Of a DNA stretch of 64,000 bases, positions 1 through 7,284 are shown one piece after another. Position numbers and translations under genes: made by a program. The DNA comes from an uncultured Oribacterium sp. (GTDB lineage: Bacteria > Bacillota > Clostridia > Lachnospirales > Lachnospiraceae): NCBI GenBank assembly GCA_946413525.1, contig CAMKKZ010000001.1:183537-247536 (forward strand), written 5' to 3'. A model generated the notes under the pieces. That model did no database searches, had not been told where the DNA came from, and was given only the letters and a program-made list of their open reading frames with translations. Each line of letters opens with the position of its first letter. Position 1 is the first letter of the stretch.

Positions 1-2049
1 CGTTTCTGAAACTCCCGGACCGCCTATACCAAGAGTCACGGTTTGGTTAATGCTTCCGTACCAGTGCTCTTCAGTATCGTTGCCGGGGCCGATCTCATCT
101 CCGCCTTCACCTCCTTCTTCACTTCCGTCTTCGCCTTCCGTCACGCTTCCCGGATCCTCCAGTTCCTCTATTTCTTCGATAGTCGGATCCTCCGCGTTCA
201 AGGCAGCCATATGAACCGAGGCGTCACCTTCCGAACCTGAGCTTATCGTGAAATTCACATAAGTCCCCCGGGAAAGCAAGGTGCCCGGAGAAACCTCCTG
301 CTGCAGGACCATGCCTTTTTCCGTGTGCTCATCCGGGACGGAATTGACCATGCCGGGCAGGAGCTCCGCGCCAAGAAGGAGACGCATCGCCTCTTCTTCC
401 GTATGGCCGACAATTTCAGGGACACGGGAGAGACTTACGGCAACGCCTTCGCTGACAACGATTTCCAGCGGATCCCCCTCTTCCGCCGTGCTGGCCTTGT
501 TTGTACGTATTATATTCCCCTCCGGAACCACGTCGGAATGTTCCCTTACTTCCCTGTACTTAACCCCTCTTTCGTCCAGCCGCTTCTTCAAATCCTGGAA
601 GCTCACGGCATGGAGGGATTCCATGCTGTCCGGGTCGCTTTCATTATAAAAGGAGATGGTCAACTGACCCTTTGAAATGGTCACGTCCACCGTGTCACCG
701 GGACGATAAAGGTCGCCCTCAGGATTGTCGGATCCCTTGTAATCGATGATCAGACCTTCATTATAGGTATCGGAAAACTGCTCATCCGCGATATGTAATT
801 TCAGATTATATTCAGAGAGCAGCCCCATGGCTTCATCGACCGTCTTTCCGATAATGTCGGCAAGCCTCGTCTCAATGGCTGATATCGTGATGCTGGCCTG
901 TACGCTCTCTTCCTCCGTCGATTCCGACGTCGGGGTCATCGTTTCCACTGCCGGGCCGCTAGTCATGAACAGAAAAACTCTGAACCCTATAAAGAAAAGA
1001 AGGCCAATGATCAAGGCAATGCAGGCAATGGAGATATATCTGTATATGTTTGACATGTCCGAGTCAAACTCGTTCGAGGGGGTGGAAGGCTCTACGGGCT
1101 GCTTTTGAGCCAGAAAGCCCTCCTGAAACCCCTCCTCTTCTTCCGGGTCCTCGTCCAGAAAACCATCTTCTCCCGATTCCAGTTCCGACAGGGCTTCATC
1201 ATCCTCCATGAAGGAACCGTCCGGATCATCCAGTGCCATGCGGAGATCCTCGCCAAGCTCCTCGATATGCTGGTAGCGGTTGGCGGGACGTTTCTGCATG
1301 CATTTATATACGCATAAATCCAATGCCGTGCATACCGTCGGCTCAAGGTCAGAGGCATGAGGAACCGGACTCTCCATGTGGGCGAAGACCACCATGACCG
1401 ATGTATTCCCTTCGAACGGCACCCTCCCTGTGAGCATTTCATACATCGTGCATCCAAAAGAATAGATGTCCGAACGCTCATCCGACAGTCCTGACCTGGC
1501 CTGTTCAGGAGAAATGTAATATACGGAGCCCATTACGGTTGCGTCAATTGTCTGCTGTGACGCAGCCCTTGCAATGCCAAAGTCGGCAATCTTCACTATC
1601 CCGGATTCGCTTATGATGATATTCTGCGGCTTGATATCCCTGTGCACGATGCCCATCTTGTGAGCCTGTTCCATACCATCCACGACCTGCAGGGCAATGC
1701 CAATAGTCTCCCGGTCGCTCAGGGCGCCCTTTCGCTTGATGTACTCCTTCAGCGTGATCCCTTCCACAAGCTCCATGACGATATAATGAAGCTTTTCCTT
1801 CTCATCATCCACCACGTCATAAGGAGCCACAATGTTTTTATGGTTCAGCTTTGCCGCAGCCTGCGCCTCATTCTGAAATTTCCGGATAAATTCCTCATCG
1901 CCGCAGTATTCCTCTTTCAGGGCCTTAAGGGCCACCATCCTTCCCATTTTTCGGTCAAAGGCGCGGTATACAAAGCTCATCCCGCCTTGACCCACCATGG
2001 ATTTCACCTCATAACGATCGTCTATGACCTGTCCATCCTGAAGGATCAT
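1..2049 (-). CDS. prkC: Serine/threonine protein kinase with PASTA repeats (PrkC/Stk type), C-terminus cut by window edge
   Basis: Membrane receptor kinase that phosphorylates proteins in response to peptidoglycan fragments or lipid II in Gram-positive bacteria. Reading back from ATG 2049 gives a Gly-rich loop at about residues 20-25, catalytic Lys42 in VALKAL, HRDIKPQN near residue 137, DFG near 155 and SPEQ in place of APE. A Glu-rich juxtamembrane stretch follows, then one membrane segment at about residues 338-360 and three PASTA-like repeats to about residue 590. An acidic Glu/Asp/Gly tail continues past the left edge, so the stop is not visible. The start overlaps the stop of the phosphatase gene by ATGA, so kinase and phosphatase are translationally coupled. 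The family call is very secure; only the C-terminal end is unknown. Confidence 0.96.
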   Translation of the reverse strand, partial: MILQDGQVIDDRYEVKSMVGQGGMSFVYRAFDRKMGRMVALKALKEEYCGDEEFIRKFQNEAQAAAKLNHKNIVAPYDVVDDEKEKLHYIVMELVEGITLKEYIKRKGALSDRETIGIALQVVDGMEQAHKMGIVHRDIKPQNIIISESGIVKIADFGIARAASQQTIDATVMGSVYYISPEQARSGLSDERSDIYSFGCTMYEMLTGRVPFEGNTSVMVVFAHMESPVPHASDLEPTVCTALDLCVYKCMQKRPANRYQHIEELGEDLRMALDDPDGSFMEDDEALSELESGEDGFLDEDPEEEEGFQEGFLAQKQPVEPSTPSNEFDSDMSNIYRYISIACIALIIGLLFFIGFRVFLFMTSGPAVETMTPTSESTEEESVQASITISAIETRLADIIGKTVDEAMGLLSEYNLKLHIADEQFSDTYNEGLIIDYKGSDNPEGDLYRPGDTVDVTISKGQLTISFYNESDPDSMESLHAVSFQDLKKRLDERGVKYREVREHSDVVPEGNIIRTNKASTAEEGDPLEIVVSEGVAVSLSRVPEIVGHTEEEAMRLLLGAELLPGMVNSVPDEHTEKGMVLQQEVSPGTLLSRGTYVNFTISSGSEGDASVHMAALNAEDPTIEEIEELEDPGSVTEGEDGSEEGGEGGDEIGPGNDTEEHWYGSINQTVTLGIGGPGVSET

Positions 2050-2789
2050 TCTGTCACCTCCTCCCGGAATGGAGCGATGAGGATAATGCCTATATTATCC
2101 TTCCCCCCGTTGATATTTGCCATGTCAATCAGAGCGCCCACCTTCTTCTCCACGGGAGACTGATCCTTCACAATATTAAGAATGCTTTCATTGTCCACCA
2201 TATTGCTGAGACCATCGGTGCATAAAAGCACATAATCATCCTCGGACAGATCAACCTCAAAAAAGTCCGCCTCAACATTCTCCTCAATGCCCACAGCCCT
2301 GGTAATGATATTCCGGGACTGAAGATAATCCGGCGAGCCCCGGCGCATCAGGCCCTTTTTAACCATCTCTTCCACGAAGCTATGATCCCTTGTGATTTGA
2401 CGGATGTGATGGCTGTGTATCTGGTAGGCTCTGGAATCCCCGATATTTGCTATCGTAAGATTCCGCTCCTCAAGCGTGGCCGCTACCAGCGTTGTCCCCA
2501 TGCCGCGCAGGTTTTCATTTTCCAGAGACAGCCGGTATAACTCACTATTGACTGTTTCAATCCCTTTTTTCAACAGGCTTGCGGCAGGACCGGAAGCGGA
2601 TTGTTCCAAATACTTTTTCAGTTCTTCCACAAGATATCTGGAGGCAAAATCGCCGGCTTTATGTCCTCCCATGCCATCCGCAAGCAAAAAAAGGTTGGGA
2701 AGGTATCCTACAGGGCGGTCTGTAGCAAAAGCATAATCCTGATTCATGCGGCGCCTCCGCCCCGTGTCTGTTTTTGCAAAATATTCCAT
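2046..2789 (-). CDS. stp: PP2C-family serine/threonine phosphatase (Stp/PrpC)
   Basis: Metal-dependent PP2C phosphatase of 247 residues that reverses phosphorylation by the adjacent PASTA kinase. The N-terminus has the DTGRRRRMNQDY motif. The metal-binding DGMGGH motif is at residues 38-43, followed by the mid-domain GDSRAY, then CTDGLSN and GGKDNIG near the C-terminus, all canonical for the family. It has no membrane segment and should be cytosolic. It lies directly upstream of prkC with a 4-base overlap, the standard Firmicutes order. The 183 bases separating it from rlmN hold two direct copies of a short GC-rich segment (about 2880 and 2945) but no gene. Confidence 0.97.
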   Translation of the reverse strand: MEYFAKTDTGRRRRMNQDYAFATDRPVGYLPNLFLLADGMGGHKAGDFASRYLVEELKKYLEQSASGPAASLLKKGIETVNSELYRLSLENENLRGMGTTLVAATLEERNLTIANIGDSRAYQIHSHHIRQITRDHSFVEEMVKKGLMRRGSPDYLQSRNIITRAVGIEENVEADFFEVDLSEDDYVLLCTDGLSNMVDNESILNIVKDQSPVEKKVGALIDMANINGGKDNIGIILIAPFREEVTE

Positions 2790-2972
2790 AGAATTCTCCC
2801 TGTATCATCATTGCAAAACTTTACGCCGTCATATTGCACATCTACTCATGGTAAGCTGCATAAATATCGATACCGCCTCGGCCTGTCATAAAACCGGAGC
2901 GTCAAAGGCTGCTCTGACCATAAAAGCATTGCTGAAGCAATGCCGCCCCGGCCTGTCACAAAACGGAAGCAG

Positions 2973-4019
2973 TCAGGGCTCAGAGAGGGATGCCCTGAGC
3001 TGGCCGCAGGCTCCGGAAATATCCGCCCCCATCTCCCTCCTTATTGTTGCCGGAATCCCATTTTCATTGAGCCTCTTAAGAAACAGCTCCAACCGCCCCC
3101 TGTCAGGCCGTCGGAATCCCCTTTCCTTTACAGGGTTCACAGGAATCAGGTTGACATGGCATTGCATCTTTCTCCTCGCCCTTTCTTCTGAAAGGACGCC
3201 AGAGAGCTCCGCGGCAGACTGGGGGGAATCGTTCACCCCTTCAATAAGGGAATATTCAAAACTGATCCTTCTGCCAGTCCTCTCAAAATAAGCGGACGCT
3301 GCCTTGAGTAGATCCCCCACAGGATACCGGGCAGCCACCGGCATCAGATACCGGCGCAATGAGTCATTCGGCGCATGCAGGCTGATGGCAAGCGTAAGCC
3401 CAAAGCCTTCATCAGAAAGCCTGTATATTTCGGGAACCAGGCCGCAGGATGACAAGGTGATGTTCCTCTGGGAGATGTTGATGCCGCGGGAGTCGGAAAG
3501 CATGCGTACAAAACGTATTGTCTCATCATAATTGTCCAGCGGCTCGCCCGAACCCATAATGACAATGTTTGAAACCCGCTCCCCCGTATCCTTTTGGATC
3601 ATATATACCTGGGAAAGCATCTCTCCACAGCTCAGATTCCTCTGAAGGCCATGAAGCGTCGAGGCGCAGAAACGGCAGCCCATGCGGCAGCCGGCCTGAC
3701 TGGATACGCAGACGGAATTTCCATGGCGGTATCTCATGAAAACACTTTCAACGATCTGCCCGTCCGCCATACGGAAGGCGTATTTCCTGGTTCCGTCTAT
3801 CCTGGATTCCAGCATCATGACGGCTTCCGGCAAATCAACGTGGAAGCTATTTTCAAGGCGATTTCGAAGAGAACTTCCTATATTTGTCATTTCCGAAAAG
3901 GAAGAAACAAACTTTTTGTGCAGGAATCCATATATCTGATCCGCGCGATATGCCTGTTCCCCAAAGGAAATGAGCAATGCCTTCAATTCTTCATAATCCA
4001 GATTTCGAAGATTCTCCAT
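2973..4019 (-). CDS. rlmN: 23S rRNA (adenine2503-C2)/tRNA A37 methyltransferase RlmN
   Basis: Radical SAM enzyme that methylates C2 of A2503 in 23S rRNA and A37 in some tRNAs. It is 348 residues long, normal for the family. The 4Fe-4S cysteines are C111, C115 and C118 in the GCRMGCRFC motif. GEPLDNYD (SAM-binding GEP-type) and a later SSCGLVP segment follow, as in RlmN. The C-terminal cysteine region ends in SGACGQLRASLSEP, where the second catalytic cysteine is expected. The start ATG 4019 is 17 bases after the rsmB stop, so the gene belongs to the def-fmt-rsmB-rlmN-stp-prkC run. Confidence 0.96.
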   Translation of the reverse strand: MENLRNLDYEELKALLISFGEQAYRADQIYGFLHKKFVSSFSEMTNIGSSLRNRLENSFHVDLPEAVMMLESRIDGTRKYAFRMADGQIVESVFMRYRHGNSVCVSSQAGCRMGCRFCASTLHGLQRNLSCGEMLSQVYMIQKDTGERVSNIVIMGSGEPLDNYDETIRFVRMLSDSRGINISQRNITLSSCGLVPEIYRLSDEGFGLTLAISLHAPNDSLRRYLMPVAARYPVGDLLKAASAYFERTGRRISFEYSLIEGVNDSPQSAAELSGVLSEERARRKMQCHVNLIPVNPVKERGFRRPDRGRLELFLKRLNENGIPATIRREMGADISGACGQLRASLSEP

Positions 4020-4036
4020 TCCTTACAGCATTCCCT

Positions 4037-5251
4037 TTATTCCGATAGAAATTCAACAATATAAAAGCCATCTGACGGCCTCCCTGGCAGGAGCTTTTCT
4101 TCCCGCAGGCGCCGGAACCCGAATCTTTTTTCAATAAAGGACGCGTTCTCCTCGTTCTCCTCCCGGGTCAGGGTGCAGGTAGAGTAAATCATGCGCCCCC
4201 CTTTTTTTAGATAAGGGCAGGAAGCCTCCAGAATATCCCTCTGGAGCTTCTGAAGATTCAGTATTTTCGCGGGTTCCATTGAAAAGCGGATATCCGGCTT
4301 TTTTTTCAGGACTCCCAGCCCGGAACAAGGCAGATCGCAAAGCAAAAGATCGGCCTTTCCCCTTCCATTCTCATCAAAAAGGCCGGGATCCGGAACACGG
4401 GCGTCCCAGACCTTTGTCCGGATGTTCGAAAGACCGAGACGGGAAATGTTCTCCCGGATCATGGAAAGCTTTTCCTCCGTCAGGTCGCGGGCATCCATGA
4501 CGCCGTTCCCGGAAAGCATTCCCGCGACATGACAGCATTTCCCCCCGGGTGCTGCGCAGACGTCAACGACATAATCGTCTTTTGAAGGCTTTGCCCAGAG
4601 TCCGACCTGCTGCGAGGCGTAGTCCTGTATCGTGATCTCACCGCTTCGGAAGGCTTCCGTCCCCGCCACATCCCCCTCCCATAGTTCGGCATGTCCGTCC
4701 TGGAAACGCACATAGCTCCCATGATCGTCCGAAAGGAAGGCCTCTCCCATCCTCAAGGCTTCCCCCTCGCCATACTCCTTCTTCAAAAGTTCGTATAACC
4801 ATTCCGGGAGACTGGATCTGACATGGGGAGGCGCCCCGGAAGGGTCCCGGAGCATCTTAAGGAAGGCTTCCTTCTCTCGGGAAACCCGGCGAAGGACGGC
4901 GTTTGTGAAAGGGGCAAGTCCGGCAAGACCATGTCTCTTTATATATTCGACAGAGGTATGGACTGCGGCCCTTTCGGGAACCCTGTCCAGGAAAAGAATC
5001 TGGAAGGATGCCACCCTGAGGACAGTACGAAGCAATGGCTTCATTTTCCGCACTCTGACGGATGAGGCAAGATTCAGGATATAATCGATTTGAACTGTCC
5101 TCTCCACTGTCCCGAGGCACAGCCTGCTTACAAAGGCCTTGTCGCGCCGGGAAAGCGCGTCCTGCTTTTGGAAAGCCTCCCTGAGGACGACGTGGGAAAA
5201 ACGGCCCTTTTCGAGAATGTCCATGACAAGCGAAAAAACAAGATCCCTCAT
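4037..5251 (-). CDS. rsmB: 16S rRNA (cytosine967-C5) methyltransferase RsmB
   Basis: SAM-dependent m5C methyltransferase of 404 residues with an N-terminal NusB-like RNA-binding helical domain (about residues 1-130) and a C-terminal Rossmann methyltransferase. Visible motifs are CAAPGGK (SAM binding), DLPCSGLG (catalytic PC motif) and STCTLTREEN, which contains the second cysteine. The start ATG 5251 is preceded by GAGGAGG at good spacing. The gap to fmt (5252-5347) is filled by a family A palindromic repeat rather than by a gene. Confidence 0.96.
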   Translation of the reverse strand: MRDLVFSLVMDILEKGRFSHVVLREAFQKQDALSRRDKAFVSRLCLGTVERTVQIDYILNLASSVRVRKMKPLLRTVLRVASFQILFLDRVPERAAVHTSVEYIKRHGLAGLAPFTNAVLRRVSREKEAFLKMLRDPSGAPPHVRSSLPEWLYELLKKEYGEGEALRMGEAFLSDDHGSYVRFQDGHAELWEGDVAGTEAFRSGEITIQDYASQQVGLWAKPSKDDYVVDVCAAPGGKCCHVAGMLSGNGVMDARDLTEEKLSMIRENISRLGLSNIRTKVWDARVPDPGLFDENGRGKADLLLCDLPCSGLGVLKKKPDIRFSMEPAKILNLQKLQRDILEASCPYLKKGGRMIYSTCTLTREENEENASFIEKRFGFRRLREEKLLPGRPSDGFYIVEFLSE

Positions 5252-5259
5252 CCTCGGCC

Positions 5260-5358
5260 TCCTCTATTAAAGTGGTTTTTGAGCCATTTTAATCCCTGAC
5301 AAACAGCCGCGGTATCGCAGGCTATATGGCTCCTCTATTAAAGTGGTTTATTGGCCAT
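5260..5358 (+). repeat. Family A palindromic repeat (one full copy plus the start of a second), intergenic rsmB-fmt
   Basis: A full copy runs 5260-5331: a first hairpin (TTAAAGTGG paired with CCATTTTAA), the spacer CCCTGACAAAC, then a second GC-rich hairpin region ending TATGGCTCCTC. A second copy begins at 5332 and is truncated at about 5358 inside the end of fmt, so the repeat supplies the last codons and stop of fmt (5348-5350). Compare the copies at 9545, 41351 and 44612. Confidence 0.8.
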
Positions 5359-6361
5359 TTCCCTTGAGAAAGGCCATATTGCCGCGCAGAAAATCATCTG
5401 CCTTCATCCGTTTCTTGCTTTCCATCTGCAGGGAAAGAATCTCCAAAAGGCCTGTTCCGCAAAAAACAAATATCCTTTCTCCCGAAATCCAGATGCTGCC
5501 CGGCCTTTCCTCAGGCTTGCCTTCCTGTTTTCCCTGCCGGTCTGCCATTTTCCCGTCACCATTCAAAAAAAGGGCAAATGAGGCTCCCTTTGGAAGTTCC
5601 TCTTTTTCCAGAACCCCGGCTTCCCAGATTTTCACCTGCTTTCCATGGATGAAGGTATAGGCGGAAGGCCAGGGATTCATCCCCCTTACCATCCTCTCGA
5701 TCCGAATTGCGGAATCATCCCAATTAATATGGCCGTCTTCCTTTTTGATGAGGCCGACTTTTGAAGCCAGAGAATCGTCCTGCGGCTTTGGCTCAAGCTT
5801 TCCTTCGGATAGGGATTGCAAAGTATGAAGGATTAGCTCCGCCCCGGATGAGGAAAGCTTTTCAAACAGGCTGCCTCCGGTTTCCTTGTCATCCAACGGT
5901 ACGATGAGCTGCTCCAGAATGTCCCCCGTGTCCATTCCCTTATCCATTTGCATTGTCGTCACGCCGGAAACCCCATCCCCATTCAGGACAGCCCATTGTA
6001 TGGGGGATGCGCCCCGGTATTTGGGGAGCAGGGAAGCATGTACGTTGATGCAGCCATGTTTCGGAATTGCAAGGACGTCCTCAGGCAAAAGCTGCCCGAA
6101 TGCCGCTACGACTGCCACATCGGCTCCCGAAGAACGCATAGCTTCTTTTGCGGCCTCATCAGACTTAAGGCGTTCCGGAGTCAGCACCGGTATTCCGTAA
6201 TCCTCTGAAAGCTTTCGAACCTCAGATTTCTGGGCGGCGCCATGCCTCCCCTTCGGGCGGTCAGGCTGCGTCAGGGTCAGGACAATGTCATGTCCTGCCT
6301 GAATGAGTGCCTGCAATATCTTTGCCGCAAAATCCGGCGTTCCCATAAAGATGATTCTCAA
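5348..6361 (-). CDS. fmt: Methionyl-tRNA formyltransferase
   Basis: Transfers a formyl group from 10-formyl-THF to initiator Met-tRNA. The 337 residues contain the N-terminal Rossmann formyltransferase fold (MRIIFMGTPDFA), the catalytic segment NVHASLLPKYRGASPIQW and DTGDIL, and the C-terminal OB-like domain from about residue 205. The C-terminus is longer and more variable than usual: an Asn/Gly/Lys-rich stretch lies within the OB domain, and the final residues come from the intergenic repeat. The ATG at 6361 overlaps the def stop by ATGA, so def and fmt are coupled. Confidence 0.96.
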   Translation of the reverse strand: MRIIFMGTPDFAAKILQALIQAGHDIVLTLTQPDRPKGRHGAAQKSEVRKLSEDYGIPVLTPERLKSDEAAKEAMRSSGADVAVVAAFGQLLPEDVLAIPKHGCINVHASLLPKYRGASPIQWAVLNGDGVSGVTTMQMDKGMDTGDILEQLIVPLDDKETGGSLFEKLSSSGAELILHTLQSLSEGKLEPKPQDDSLASKVGLIKKEDGHINWDDSAIRIERMVRGMNPWPSAYTFIHGKQVKIWEAGVLEKEELPKGASFALFLNGDGKMADRQGKQEGKPEERPGSIWISGERIFVFCGTGLLEILSLQMESKKRMKADDFLRGNMAFLKGNGQ

Positions 6362-6849
6362 TCGTAATCTTCCTCCTCATAATCCACATCCTGCAGCTCT
6401 CCTTCAACCTTTTCCGTATATATAATGCCGCTAAGGTGGTCATTTTCGTGTTCTATCGCTCTGGCCAGTATTCCTTCCGCGTCCAGCTCGTACTCCTGCA
6501 TATTCTCGTCAAAGGCACGAAGGTGAATCCGCATATGCCTCTGCACCTTCCCGGCCTTCCCCGGAACCGAAAGGCAGGCCTCGTCCTCCAACTGCGTCTC
6601 CTCGCCAATCGGGGTGACTTCCGGATTGATGCATACATAGGCCCCGCCATCTTCTTCCCCTGCGTCAATAACGAAAATCCTTTTCAGCACGCCAACCTGA
6701 GGGGCGGCAATGCCTACGCCATTGGCATCGTACATTGTATCAAACATATCCTGAATCAGTTCTTTCGTACGCCCGTTTACAGCTTTTACAGGTTTACATT
6801 CTTTTTCCAGGATGGGATCGCCCAGAACCCGGATCATCCTTAATGCCAT
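6358..6849 (-). CDS. def: Peptide deformylase
   Basis: Removes the N-formyl group from nascent proteins. With the start at ATG 6849 (preceded by GGGAG at good spacing) the protein has 163 residues. All three signature motifs are present: GVGIAAPQVG (residues 44-53), EACLS with metal ligand C92, and HENDH with metal ligands H134 and H138. The longer frame opening at 6903 adds a non-conserved extension and has no ribosome site. Upstream lies a 69-bp tandem duplication, which may carry the promoter, and then a MITE-like element. Confidence 0.95.
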   Translation of the reverse strand: MALRMIRVLGDPILEKECKPVKAVNGRTKELIQDMFDTMYDANGVGIAAPQVGVLKRIFVIDAGEEDGGAYVCINPEVTPIGEETQLEDEACLSVPGKAGKVQRHMRIHLRAFDENMQEYELDAEGILARAIEHENDHLSGIIYTEKVEGELQDVDYEEEDYD

Positions 6850-6860
6850 ACTTTTCTCCC

Positions 6861-7003
6861 TATTCGAGTATATTTTGGTCACTCTGATTTTTGACAAGCC
6901 CATGCATCATCGCGTCAGCCAGGCTTCCCTGTCCGAGTAATCTTTGGTCACTCTGATTTTTGACGAGCCCATGCATTATCGCGTCAGCCAGGCTTCCTGA
7001 CTT
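6861..7003 (-). repeat. 69-bp tandem duplication (family A-like) in the def leader
   Basis: Two nearly identical units with a 69-base period. Each contains GGTCACTCTGATTTTTGAC, an ATGCATYATCGCGTCAGC segment and CAGGCTTCC. They share the second half of the family A repeat with the copy at 41351. On the minus strand each unit carries TTGTCA followed about 17 bases later by AATATA-like sequence, a plausible promoter, so the def promoter may itself be duplicated. Confidence 0.7.
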
Positions 7004-7069
7004 GATTTGAATAGTTCTTGATCGTAACTATTCAGCTTGACTGAACAGTTACTTTTGATCGCTGTTCAC

Positions 7070-7284
7070 GCAATATTATTCCACCTGTACGGTTGCCATC
7101 CAAAGCGATATTTTGATACGGTTTACCGTAATCAAAATATCGCTTTGGATGAGCAACCTACCCCTAAATGAGCAAAACGATTTGCGAAGCAAATCTTTAA
7201 GCACGCGAAGCGGGCGGTTTTGCGAATTTAGGGGTATTCATAATGGCCTTTAGGCCATTCAACCGTACAGGTGGATATTATTGC
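7070..7284. mobile_element. MITE-like 215-bp element with terminal inverted repeats and three internal hairpins
   Basis: Terminal inverted repeats of about 25 bp (7070-7095 and 7260-7284) differ only at a small indel. Inside are three nested stem-loops: 7098-7149 (20-bp arms, beginning ATCCAAAGCGATATTTTGAT), 7159-7236 (outer arms TACCCCTAAAT and ATTTAGGGGTA with an inner hairpin), and 7242-7259 (AATGGCC/GGCCATT). It contains no coding frame of note. The right end overlaps priA by 7 bases and supplies its last Gln codon and stop. It could be a non-autonomous transposon remnant or a folded RNA. Confidence 0.7.

Noticed and set aside
6850..6903. Longer N-terminal extension of the deformylase from 6903
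   Set aside because: No ribosome site and no conservation; the ATG at 6849 has both.
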